DNA of 64,000 bases from Xenorhabdus bovienii (GTDB taxonomy: Bacteria; Pseudomonadota; Gammaproteobacteria; Enterobacterales; Enterobacteriaceae), in assembly GCF_024721015.1 (NCBI RefSeq), contig NZ_JANAIF010000006.1:43235-107234 (forward strand), written 5' to 3'. Numbering within the stretch: the stretch's first letter is position 1; the number at the start of each line of letters is the position of its first letter. The translations under genes and the position numbers were made by a program. The notes beneath the pieces were generated by a model that was not told where the DNA came from, ran no database searches, and saw only the letters and a program-made list of their open reading frames with translations. This document shows, one piece after another, positions 1 through 8,276 of the stretch.

Positions 1-497
1 TTGACGCAGCCAGTGCAAAGCGCGCTGAAGATAATCTGGCATTACTGAGAAAAACGCTGGGATCACTGCCCGTCGTTCCCCTGACATTCACCGATCCTAT
101 TGAATTGACCTTAACCGAATGGGTACGTTCAGGCGATTTGCCCGCCGGTTATGCTTTGATGGATGAAGCTGAGTTAAAAGCCATTCTGGAAGAAGGTGGC
201 GTGATCCGCTGTAAAAAACAGGCATTGGTGTCTGACGAAATTGCGACACATATTGAATCTGGCAAATTCGTCACTAAACTGGCATTGGATTGGGAAGAAC
301 GTATCCAATTCATGCTGTCAGATGATGGTTCTTTCAAACGCATCAAATTCAGCGAAACACTGCGTGATCAAAATGACGATATCGACCGTGAAGATGTTGC
401 TCAACGATTCGACGCGGATTTTATCTTAATGACAGGCGAATTAAGTGCGCTTATCAAAAACACCATTGATGCGTTAGGCGGTGAAGCAGAAAGGTAA
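1..497 (+). CDS. rdgC: RdgC, recombination-associated protein (3' part only)
   Basis: The gene enters from the left edge; the reading frame is open from base 3 to the stop at 495-497, so only the C-terminal ~164 residues are visible. RdgC is a ring-shaped, nucleoid-associated DNA-binding protein that restrains RecA-promoted strand exchange. The visible part matches remembered enterobacterial RdgC closely: a [18 protein letters not shown] stretch, [37 protein letters not shown] and a FILMTGEL block near the end. An internal ATG at 105 is not the true start because homology continues upstream of it. It is followed by a strong hairpin and faces the convergent porin gene. Confidence 0.93.
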   Translation, partial: DAASAKRAEDNLALLRKTLGSLPVVPLTFTDPIELTLTEWVRSGDLPAGYALMDEAELKAILEEGGVIRCKKQALVSDEIATHIESGKFVTKLALDWEERIQFMLSDDGSFKRIKFSETLRDQNDDIDREDVAQRFDADFILMTGELSALIKNTIDALGGEAER

Positions 498-504
498 TTT
501 TTTC

Positions 505-545
505 TGTTTTCCCGTATTCACTGATTATGTGAATACGGGAAATAA
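505..545. terminator. Hairpin between rdgC and porin gene
   Basis: A perfect 14-bp inverted repeat (508-521 with 529-542, arm TTTCCCGTATTCAC) has a 7-base loop. It lies 10 bases after the rdgC stop. The A/T run at each arm would let it end rdgC and protect against read-through from the other side. Confidence 0.75.
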
Positions 546-561
546 CAAAATGATAATCATG

Positions 562-584
562 CAGCCAGAGATTAAATCTGGCTG
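562..584 (-). terminator. Hairpin downstream of the porin gene
   Basis: The inverted repeat CAGCCAGA (562-569) with TCTGGCTG (577-584) lies 6 bases past the porin stop, and on the minus strand it is followed by a T-rich stretch. It probably acts as the porin terminator. Confidence 0.55.
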
Positions 585-590
585 ATAAAA

Positions 591-1736
591 TCAGAACCGA
601 TAAACTAAACCAACTCCCAGAACATTATCCGTATTGATGTTCACTTTTTTGGTGAACTCATTGTCTTTCATCAAGTTGATCTTATATTCAGCATAAGTGC
701 CCATATTTTTGTTGAAATTATAGTAAGCACCGACAGAGACGTAATTCACTAAATCTTCAGAATTTTTAGCAGCCAGCACGTTAGTCTCACTATCTCCACC
801 CAAATCTTTGCCTTTAGAATAAACATAACCTATTGATGGGCGCAGACCAAAATCAAACTGATACTGAGCGGTCAGTTCGATGTTCTGAGTTTTATTTGCG
901 AACAAAACATAATTATCGAGTTTACCAAATCGGGTTAAATTACGGCCTTCACCATACATAGCTGCCAGGTAAACATTGTTTTTGTCATATTTCACAGACA
1001 TCAGCCATGCTTCAGTATTGCTCCCTTTGGCGACAACCTTCGTTTGGTCAGTCCCATTTTTTTGTGCGGAAGTTCGGTTAGAGTTGCCATATGATGCAGC
1101 CATACTGATACCATTACCGAAATCATAGGAGCTGGAAAGACCAAAACCATCACCATTTTGTCTCAAAATATCATCACGGCCATTAATGGTGCTGCTGTCA
1201 TTTTTAGTCTGATATTGCAGGGCAAACTTAAGCCCGTCCACCAATCCGAAAAAGTCAGTATTACGGTATGTTAATAACCCTGTCGAACGCCCCATCCAGA
1301 AATTATCGGTCGCAGCTATGGAGTCACCACCAAAGAATGGCAATTCATCCGTCCATGCGTTGGTGTCATATACCACACCATAGTTACGCCCATAATCCAG
1401 TGAGCCGTACTTGCCGAATTTCAACCCGGCGAAAGCCAGACGTGTTCTGTTATTCTTAGCACCTTCGGTTTCAGACCCGCTTGCGCCCATGTTGTATTCC
1501 CAACGCCCGAACCCCGTCAACTGATCCGTAATCTGGGTTTCTCCTTTGATCCCCAGACGAGCGACAGAATTATCACCATTCTTTTTATTCCCTGATTTGG
1601 CAAAATAGTGCTGAACATCTGCCTTGCCATATAAATCAATTTTATTACCGTCTTTATTATAAATTTCAGCGGCATTTACTGTGCCAGCGATGAGGAGAAC
1701 CGGAATTGCCATTGCTATTGCGTTGTGTTTTATCAT
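591..1736 (-). CDS. OmpC/OmpF-family trimeric outer-membrane porin
   Basis: General diffusion porin of about 381 residues, the usual size for the family. It has a signal peptide ending in GTVNA, followed by AEIYNKDGNKIDLYGKADVQ, the classic mature N-terminus of enterobacterial porins. The L3 eyelet region (ELPFFGGDS...) and a C-terminal GLVYRF ending in Phe for BAM recognition are present. Three in-frame ATGs lie at the 5' end; the third (1736) is preferred because the GAGG Shine-Dalgarno sequence lies 9 bases upstream, while the first ATG overlaps it. Xenorhabdus porins of this type (OpnP) are known to respond to EnvZ/OmpR; that control is not demonstrated here. The gene is divergent from a TetR regulator across ~530 bases. 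Confidence 0.93.
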   Translation of the reverse strand: MIKHNAIAMAIPVLLIAGTVNAAEIYNKDGNKIDLYGKADVQHYFAKSGNKKNGDNSVARLGIKGETQITDQLTGFGRWEYNMGASGSETEGAKNNRTRLAFAGLKFGKYGSLDYGRNYGVVYDTNAWTDELPFFGGDSIAATDNFWMGRSTGLLTYRNTDFFGLVDGLKFALQYQTKNDSSTINGRDDILRQNGDGFGLSSSYDFGNGISMAASYGNSNRTSAQKNGTDQTKVVAKGSNTEAWLMSVKYDKNNVYLAAMYGEGRNLTRFGKLDNYVLFANKTQNIELTAQYQFDFGLRPSIGYVYSKGKDLGGDSETNVLAAKNSEDLVNYVSVGAYYNFNKNMGTYAEYKINLMKDNEFTKKVNINTDNVLGVGLVYRF

Positions 1737-2269
1737 TATCATAATCCTCATTAATATTGTTATTTATTTAGCCACTACCAATAAATACACTTTCTAAGAA
1801 ATACTTTCTCTGAAAGAAACCATTTAGGTGGGCAGGGTTTTACACGCTATTGTTACTAACTGGTTAAATTTGTAACAAGCAACAACGATACTAAGATCCA
1901 AAATAACGTTTTGCTAACAAAAATTAACAAAAAATGCCATCCTGTGAAGGAAATCACATAGCAGGTATAAATTCAATCACCAAGTAGCATTAATTATGAT
2001 AATAAGTTACTAAAAACAGTAAGTTAGAAATGATAAAGAAAGTAATAAAAAGTAATAAAAAGTAATCTCTATCATTAATAAATCTATTTTCTCATTGCTA
2101 ATTACGATAGATTCCGTAGTAATCATCTTTGACATCATTGACAACTGGCTGTAAGTCCTGTAACTGGTGAAATTTGATTTAAGTTCATTTTTATGTAAAT
2201 AAGTAATGTTTGTTTTTAATAGGATCACGCCAATAAAGTACAAATATTAACAATTCATAAGGTGCTAAA
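1737..2269. other. Long porin/TetR divergent regulatory region
   Basis: This 533-base AT-rich intergenic region has no convincing gene. It holds an exact CRP consensus (1943-1958) and a short tandem repeat near 2038-2066, an 11-base unit of AGTAATAAAAA repeated about 2.5 times. The repeat period is close to one helical turn and could mark a regulator array such as OmpR, but no OmpR consensus is clear. Confidence 0.5.
1943..1958. promoter_or_regulatory. CRP-cAMP binding site (exact consensus)
   Basis: TGTGA-N6-TCACA, a perfect match to the CRP half-sites. It is about 207 bases upstream of the porin start and about 312 upstream of the TetR start, so it could act on either gene. Confidence 0.6.
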
Positions 2270-2908
2270 ATGGAAAAAAAATATCCACGCCCACGAGGTC
2301 GCCCCACAATTCCTGAACAAGAAATACGCCAGAAAATTCATGAGGTCACTCTTTCTCTCCTTTTTACCCAAGGCTATAGTACGACCACGATGGATGTGGT
2401 TGCCCAAAAAGCCGGTATTGCAAAAAAAACACTCTATCGTTTTGTCAAAAATCGAGAAGACTTGCTTGAGCAAATTGTACTGCGCTGGACAGATAGCTGT
2501 ACCCCTACTTTTGAGAAAGATGCCAGTAGTTTTAAACAGGCAATGAAATTATTAGAAAAACATTTGAGAGAAATAGCTCAGAAATTACTGTCTACAGATG
2601 CCGTGGGGTTATTCAAATTACTGCAATCTAATTTCCCTTTTCGGGAAGTGCTACTAGAAAAATATCAAAAAAGTGTTTTTGAAAGAGACAAAATAATTTT
2701 GGCCAATTGGCTGGAGCGCCAATATCAAAAAGGGTTACTGAGAAAATTGAATTATAATATTATCAGTGAATTAGTCCTTTCAATGGTCATTGCAGAACCA
2801 CTCAGACAAATGGCTCTGGGTATCACGCCACCTCTGCCAGAAACAGATATTACTCCTCACCTTGCAGCAGCAATAACGTTGCTTGAACTGAGTTTGGTAA
2901 AGAAATAA
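2270..2908 (+). CDS. TetR/AcrR-family transcriptional regulator
   Basis: A 212-residue protein with an N-terminal TetR helix-turn-helix at about residues 15-60 (TMDVVAQKAGIAKKTLYRFV, the canonical recognition helix) preceded by a basic RPRGRP arm. The C-terminal part is helical and ligand-binding in type, with no recognisable specificity. It starts at an ATG close to a weak AAGG sequence and is transcribed away from the porin. The target is unknown; the porin promoter region is an obvious but unproved candidate. Confidence 0.85.
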   Translation: MEKKYPRPRGRPTIPEQEIRQKIHEVTLSLLFTQGYSTTTMDVVAQKAGIAKKTLYRFVKNREDLLEQIVLRWTDSCTPTFEKDASSFKQAMKLLEKHLREIAQKLLSTDAVGLFKLLQSNFPFREVLLEKYQKSVFERDKIILANWLERQYQKGLLRKLNYNIISELVLSMVIAEPLRQMALGITPPLPETDITPHLAAAITLLELSLVKK

Positions 2909-2952
2909 CGCTTTTTTACTTGTTAATACAATCTTATGGCAATAACACCATT

Positions 2953-2981
2953 GGCGCTGAAATATCAATGCTCTCAGCGCC
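2953..2981. terminator. Hairpin between TetR gene and hypB
   Basis: GGCGCTGA (2953-2960) pairs with TCAGCGCC (2974-2981) in the gap between two convergent genes. No strong T-run follows, so termination is only probable. Confidence 0.45.
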
Positions 2982-3019
2982 CATTTCCCAGCCAACCTGC
3001 ATTTTCTGATGAAACGGAA

Positions 3020-3931
3020 TCAAGCAGACAAGCGAGCTTCCAGCCACGATAACCATTGGTCAATCCCTTCTCCTGTGGACGCAGACAGTGCAATCACGTC
3101 GATATCGGGGTTAATGCAGCGGGCGGCTTGAATACAGGCCTCCAATTCAATATTGAGATAAGGCAGGAGATCGACCTTGTTGATGATCATCAATTCAGCT
3201 TCAGCAAACATCATCGGATATTTTAACGGCTTATCTTCTCCTTCAGTGACAGACAACATAACAATTTTATGCTGCTCGCCAAGATCAAAACTGGCTGGGC
3301 ATACTAAATTCCCGACATTCTCAATAAATAATAAACTGTGTTCGGCCGGCTTCAATTGCCGGGTAGCTTCACGAACCATTTCGGCATCAAGGTAACATCC
3401 CTTCCCTGTATTCACCTGGACGGCCTGAATTCCCACAGCTCGAATACGGTCAGCGTCATGGCTCGTCTGCTGATCCCCCTCAATAGCAGCACAGGCAACT
3501 TTATCCCGTAATCTATTCAGTGTGGCCATCAGTAGTGTTGTTTTACCTGAGCCTGGGCTAGATATCAGATTCAGCGCCAAAATATGGTGGAGGGTAAAGT
3601 ACCGGCGGTTGCACTCTGCAATGTGATTATTCTGGCTTAATACATCCAGTTCAATTTGCAGCATCTGCTTTTGGCAACGGTCAGATACAGGCACATCAAA
3701 TTCTGGCATTTGTTCGTTGCCGTGGTAATGATGATGTACATCACCATTATGGTGATAGTAGTGGTGGTGGACGATAATAGGCTGGCTGCTGTTTTGCGGA
3801 ATGTCTGCATGAAATTGTCTGGGTTTCTTATCTGCCACCGCGGCATAATCCCCACTCTGAGAATCAGTTCCCTGCTCCGGATAAGAATGAGCAGGTTCGC
3901 CCCTTTCTCCATAACCATATATGCTCATCAC
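3020..3931 (-). CDS. hypB: HypB, [NiFe]-hydrogenase nickel-insertion GTPase (atypical metal sites)
   Basis: HypB is a SIMIBI-class GTPase that delivers Ni to the [NiFe]-hydrogenase large subunit with HypA. Visible here are the P-loop SSPGSGKTTLL, the EGDQQTSHDA switch, ENVGNLVCPASFDLGE and the NKVDLLPYLN base-recognition motif. The protein has 303 residues (E. coli about 290). The N-terminus lacks the CxxCGC nickel motif of E. coli HypB and reads SIYGYG there. Instead a His-rich stretch (HHHYYHH, HHHYHG) lies at about residues 54-70. In the G-domain metal site the Cys of GKGCYLDA is kept, but the following His of E. coli (GCHLDA) is Tyr. No other hyp or hydrogenase gene is in the window. Confidence 0.92.
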   Translation of the reverse strand: MMSIYGYGERGEPAHSYPEQGTDSQSGDYAAVADKKPRQFHADIPQNSSQPIIVHHHYYHHNGDVHHHYHGNEQMPEFDVPVSDRCQKQMLQIELDVLSQNNHIAECNRRYFTLHHILALNLISSPGSGKTTLLMATLNRLRDKVACAAIEGDQQTSHDADRIRAVGIQAVQVNTGKGCYLDAEMVREATRQLKPAEHSLLFIENVGNLVCPASFDLGEQHKIVMLSVTEGEDKPLKYPMMFAEAELMIINKVDLLPYLNIELEACIQAARCINPDIDVIALSASTGEGIDQWLSWLEARLSA

Positions 3932-4640
3932 TCAGCTCCTACTCAACTTTAATGAATATCGGTATCACGATACTGAAACTAAAACGTATCTTTGTTTCTC
4001 ATTGAGAAAAATCTGCTGATTTTCAGCCAGACACCAAACACTATAAATACATCCAATAGCGCTGATTGATACGGGGGAGATTTTTTATAAATCACCACAT
4101 TTATAAAAAATCAGATCAATGACAAACAAAAAACGTTTCAGTAATAATAAAAATAAGACTAGCCGCAAATTAACATGCTGTCTATTCACATTCATGATAA
4201 ATAAAATGATTATTTCATTATGGCATCACATCAATTACGTTAAGAAAAAATCATTAATCAATATCAGAAAAACAAAATAGAAATCACCCAATCAATATTT
4301 AACATTAATATTATTTGACATAGTCAAAGTAAAATAAACAAAATAAAACCAATAATCCTTTTAAATTCCAATTCCAATATTAACAACAAGAAATAATAAC
4401 TAAAATTATTTATATAATTTATTAATGTTATATTTTATATAATAAATATTAAATTAAATAAATTACTTTTCCATTTGGTTTATCAAAATAGAAAAACCAG
4501 ATTACGCCACTGAAAAATTATCACCTCAGTTCCATTTCATACTCATAGGATTTATTTATTTTTCTATGCGGAAAAATCTAATCAGATAGGATATTAACGA
4601 ACAGAATCATTGTTCATCTTGAGATCAGAAGAGGAAACCC
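3932..4640. other. AT-rich intergenic region upstream of hypB and chb
   Basis: About 700 bases, very AT-rich, with no supported coding sequence. It separates the divergent hypB and chitobiase genes and must hold both promoters. The one clear structure is a perfect 14-bp inverted repeat at 4079-4112. Confidence 0.6.
4079..4112. repeat. Perfect 14-bp AT-rich inverted repeat
   Basis: GATTTTTTATAAAT (4079-4092) is the exact reverse complement of 4099-4112, with the 6-base loop CACCAC. It lies 148 bases upstream of hypB and 530 upstream of chb. It could be an operator or a terminator-like hairpin. Confidence 0.6.
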
Positions 4641-7070
4641 ATGAAATTCCCCTTGCGCCATCTACTATTGCTCACCACTTTGACCTGTAGTTTTTCATCA
4701 ATGGCTGTTTCAACGAAAAATCTTCCCCTTATGCCGTGGCCACAACAGATTTCCGTGCAACAAGGGCGTTTTGATCTCAGCGGACAACTGAATATCGAAA
4801 TAACCGGAGATGACATGCAGGATGCCATATCCCTATGGCGAGGCCGGATTGAAGCCCAAACAGGTTGGATCTTGCCACCCAATAACCGTCTTCCTTCTAT
4901 CAGGGCAGTCCATTCCGTTGCCTATTCGTTCCCCACCATCAAAATCATCATCACCAATAAAATGCCCCCGATTCCCCAACCCGACAGCGATGAACGCTAC
5001 CAACTGATCATTGATAACCGAGGGGCTACTCTGCAAGCAGAGAGCCGATTTGGTGCCATGCGGGGGATGGAAACCTTACTGCAATTGCTGCAAAACGATG
5101 CCAGAGGCACTTACCTGCCGTTGGTCAATATTACCGATAATCCACGTTTTTCATGGCGGGGCGTGATGCTCGATTCAGCTCGCCATTTTTTGCCTGTAGA
5201 CGCGATAAAACGTCAGTTGGATGGTATGGCAGCAGCCAAAATGAATGTCTTTCATTGGCATTTAACCGATGATCAAGGCTGGCGTTTTGCTTCTGACTAT
5301 TACCCTAAATTGCAACAGCTCGCCAGCGATGGCATGTTTTACAGCAAAACCCAGATGCGTGATGTCGTCGCTCATGCCGCCCGCTTGGGCATCCGGGTTG
5401 TACCTGAAATTGACTTCCCCGGCCACGCTTCTGCCATTGCTGTTGCCTATCCAGAATTAATCAGCGCTGACGGGCCTTATCAGATGCAGCGCCAATGGGG
5501 AGTCCACAAACCCACACTTGATCCGAGCAATCCACAAGTTCATCAGTTTGCCGATCGATTAATTGCTGAAGTCGCCGACATCTTCCCTGATCCTTATATT
5601 CATATTGGTGGTGATGAAGTGAATGCCTCTCAATGGCAGGCTTCCACCAAGATACAGGCATTCATGCAGGAAAAAGGCCTGAAAGATCCTCATGCCCTAC
5701 ACGCATGGTTCAATCAAGCGTTGGAAAAGATCCTTGAGAAACATGGCCGCAAGATGGTGGGCTGGGATGAAATCTATCATCCGGCACTGCCTCATACCAT
5801 CGTCATTCAATCATGGCAGGGACAGGATTCGCTGGGGAAAACCGCAGATGATGGCTATCAGGGGATCTTATCCACGGGATTTTATCTCGACCAACCGCAA
5901 AGTACGGCATATCACTACCGCAATGAAATTTTACCTCAGGTACTCCGTATTGATGAGCGCGTGAAAAAAGAGGAAACGGCGCAAAGCTGGTCATTCAATA
6001 TGCCCCGTTTAAAAGGCAACCCGATTACGGGCAGTTTTACTTTGATTGAGGATGGCCAAGGTCAATGGCGCGGTTTTATTGATTTTACGGGGAAATCGCG
6101 TCGTGCCGTCAATGACATTGTCTGGCAAGGGAACGTCGTCAGGTTTACGCTGGATAGTTGGATGGGAGAAACTACGCCAGTGATGGATCTCAATCAAAAA
6201 CAGAAAACCGCAGACGGCTATATTTTGGTGGGCAATGTGCGCTATCCGGTCACAGGAGAAAAGCTGGACAGTGTTCCAACGGGTCAACTTCCTGTCGTGC
6301 CAGAAAGTCGCCATCAGACAAATATTCTGGGGGCTGAAGCTACGTTGTGGTCAGAGAACGTGACCGCTGAAGTACTGGACATTAAACTCTGGCCTCGCAC
6401 CTTTGCCATCGCCGAGCGACTTTGGTCTGCCAAGAATATCACCGATGAAAAGAACATGTACCAACGCTTGCAGGCGATAGATACGTGGACAACCGTTTCT
6501 GTCGGTTTGCAGCAGCAGGCAAATAGCCAGCGGCTGATGACCCGTTTGACAAACAGTACGGATATTACACCATTGCAGATTTTGGCTGAGGCGGTGGAGC
6601 CGGCTCAGTATTACTCCCGCCATCATGCCAAATTTCAGGCCGGTAATTACCATCAATATGAACCCATTTACCGTTTTGCCGATGCACTGGGACCAGAAAG
6701 TCATACCGTCAGGGAAATAGATACGCTGATCGATCGTCTATTGGCGAATAAGCAAGATCAACAAGCAGAGCTTGCATTACGTGATCACTGGGTTCGTTGG
6801 CAGAATAATCATGATTCTGTAATGAAAATCGTCAAATCGAATTATATGATGCGTGATCTGGTTCCAGTTGCCAACGATGTCAGCGCCATCGCCGGGCTTG
6901 GATTACTCATGTTGGATCACCTGAAAGCGGGAAAAAACTTGACGCTCAAACAGCGGCAGGATGCGCGAAATTTGTTAGCACAAGGCGCACAGATGCGTGA
7001 TGAAGTAATAATACGGGCAGTATATCCTCTAGAAAAACTGCTTAATTATCTGGATCGCCAAACTGATTGA
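4641..7070 (+). CDS. chb: Secreted chitobiase (GH20 N-acetyl-beta-hexosaminidase)
   Basis: An 809-residue GH20 enzyme that releases N-acetylglucosamine from chitobiose and chito-oligomers. It carries an N-terminal signal peptide (hydrophobic LLLLTTL, likely cleaved after the first ~22-24 residues). An N-terminal GH20b-like domain follows, and then the catalytic TIM barrel with FSWRGVMLDSARHF (~170), MNVFHWHLTDDQGWR (~201-215) and the catalytic pair Asp325-Glu326 in HIGGDEVN. The Trp-rich WSENVTAEVLD and an Ig-like C-terminal part complete the Serratia chitobiase-type architecture. The start has an AGAGGAAA ribosome site. In an insect pathogen it would help degrade cuticle or peritrophic chitin, or feed GlcNAc catabolism. 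It is convergent with xaxAB. Confidence 0.93.
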   Translation: MKFPLRHLLLLTTLTCSFSSMAVSTKNLPLMPWPQQISVQQGRFDLSGQLNIEITGDDMQDAISLWRGRIEAQTGWILPPNNRLPSIRAVHSVAYSFPTIKIIITNKMPPIPQPDSDERYQLIIDNRGATLQAESRFGAMRGMETLLQLLQNDARGTYLPLVNITDNPRFSWRGVMLDSARHFLPVDAIKRQLDGMAAAKMNVFHWHLTDDQGWRFASDYYPKLQQLASDGMFYSKTQMRDVVAHAARLGIRVVPEIDFPGHASAIAVAYPELISADGPYQMQRQWGVHKPTLDPSNPQVHQFADRLIAEVADIFPDPYIHIGGDEVNASQWQASTKIQAFMQEKGLKDPHALHAWFNQALEKILEKHGRKMVGWDEIYHPALPHTIVIQSWQGQDSLGKTADDGYQGILSTGFYLDQPQSTAYHYRNEILPQVLRIDERVKKEETAQSWSFNMPRLKGNPITGSFTLIEDGQGQWRGFIDFTGKSRRAVNDIVWQGNVVRFTLDSWMGETTPVMDLNQKQKTADGYILVGNVRYPVTGEKLDSVPTGQLPVVPESRHQTNILGAEATLWSENVTAEVLDIKLWPRTFAIAERLWSAKNITDEKNMYQRLQAIDTWTTVSVGLQQQANSQRLMTRLTNSTDITPLQILAEAVEPAQYYSRHHAKFQAGNYHQYEPIYRFADALGPESHTVREIDTLIDRLLANKQDQQAELALRDHWVRWQNNHDSVMKIVKSNYMMRDLVPVANDVSAIAGLGLLMLDHLKAGKNLTLKQRQDARNLLAQGAQMRDEVIIRAVYPLEKLLNYLDRQTD

Positions 7071-7109
7071 TTAAGCAGGTAAAGAGTAAAGATCAAATCT
7101 GTTATGAAA

Positions 7110-7143
7110 AAGGCTGAGAAACCCTGTTCTCAGCCCTGTTTTT
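7110..7143 (+). terminator. Rho-independent terminator of chb
   Basis: GGCTGAGAA (7112-7120) pairs with TTCTCAGCC (7127-7135) and is followed by CTGTTTTT. It lies about 40 bases after the chb stop. Confidence 0.8.
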
Positions 7144-7181
7144 ACCGTCTGATGAAGAAATATTTTTTATTTCAACATCTT

Positions 7182-8234
7182 TTACTTCAACATATTGTAT
7201 TGCGATGCCAGATTATCAAGAAAATCCAATTGGCTGTTGATCAGGCTGGTTAGATCTTTCTGATTGATTTGGCTGCCCGATAAATTTCGTAGTTGATTGG
7301 CGAATGAATTCCACGCTTGTTCCAGTTTGACCGCTTCAGCGAGGAGAATTGTGCGCTCTTCGTCGATTTGTATCGTATCTGTTATGCCAGAAAGACGTTG
7401 CTCTGTTTCCTGTAACGTGGTTTTCAGAGTGTCAGATTCTTTGGTCAACTGATCTATTTGTTCACTGAGTTTAACTCGAGCGTCAGCCAGCTCCGCATAT
7501 TTCAGCCCTTCGGAGACTTTGCCCAGTATTTTTCTGGCTATCTCCACACCTTGTTTAATCGCCTGTTTGATGGCTTCTTTTTTAGGCTGGGTGAAATCCA
7601 ATTTATCGATGTCATTGCCGCTGGGGATAAAGTCTTTAAACATATCCGCAATATTATTCTGGCGGATAACATCCTGACTTTCGATAATTTTAGCCCGATC
7701 CGCATCCAGTTTATTTTGTTCTGCGGCTTTCTGCTCGATAGCGCTCTGCAATTCCGTTTTTTGTGATTGAGCTTGCGCCAGAAGGTCTCCCAGCCGCTCT
7801 GAAATCACCATATTGCGAATGTCGTTAATTTTGCCAGTCAGCTGATTCGTTTCATCACGGAAATTGGAAATAACATGATCGATATCTTTCGCCAAATTCT
7901 GAATCAATTGCTCGCGTTCTTCCAGCAGAGCACTGCGATCGTCATCATTCAGATCGGAGTCTGCCAAAGCCTCATCAATTTCAGTAATCGTTTGAAAATA
8001 TTCTTGCGTGGCCAACTGTCTTAGAGTGGGTTCCAATTGCGATAGAGAACTGCGTACAGCTTCATCGAAATCACGGCAATAAAGACTTATCCGCTTGGTT
8101 TTTTCCTCGATAATTGCAATACCCGATGTTTGTCGTTGCGCCAGACGCCAGATATTATTTACCGCTTGATTCAGGGCTTTTATATTGATTTCTGGATACA
8201 CGATTTCTTTTTGTGAGATGATATTTTCAGACAT
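7182..8234 (-). CDS. xaxB: XaxB, pore-forming subunit of alpha-xenorhabdolysin
   Basis: This 350-residue protein has the known XaxB length. It is almost wholly helical, with long coiled-coil stretches and a moderately hydrophobic segment in the middle (IADMFKDFIPSG). XaxAB is a binary alpha-pore-forming toxin of the ClyA-like class with haemolytic and insect-haemocyte-killing activity. In the published structure XaxA stabilises XaxB, which spans the membrane in hetero-oligomeric pores. There is no signal peptide, as known for this family. It lies 42 bases downstream of xaxA, so the two are surely co-transcribed, and it ends toward the chitobiase terminator. Confidence 0.95.
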   Translation of the reverse strand: MSENIISQKEIVYPEINIKALNQAVNNIWRLAQRQTSGIAIIEEKTKRISLYCRDFDEAVRSSLSQLEPTLRQLATQEYFQTITEIDEALADSDLNDDDRSALLEEREQLIQNLAKDIDHVISNFRDETNQLTGKINDIRNMVISERLGDLLAQAQSQKTELQSAIEQKAAEQNKLDADRAKIIESQDVIRQNNIADMFKDFIPSGNDIDKLDFTQPKKEAIKQAIKQGVEIARKILGKVSEGLKYAELADARVKLSEQIDQLTKESDTLKTTLQETEQRLSGITDTIQIDEERTILLAEAVKLEQAWNSFANQLRNLSGSQINQKDLTSLINSQLDFLDNLASQYNMLK

Positions 8235-8276
8235 TTTACAATTCCTTGTTATTTTATAAGCAATTCTGAGAGGAGA

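Noticed and set aside
591..1751. Longer porin start at 1751
   Set aside because: The first ATG overlaps the only good ribosome site; the third ATG at 1736 has proper spacing and still leaves a normal signal peptide.
2038..2066. CRISPR-like repeat near the TetR gene
   Set aside because: Only about 2.5 copies of an 11-base AT-rich unit without spacers; a simple tandem repeat, not an array.
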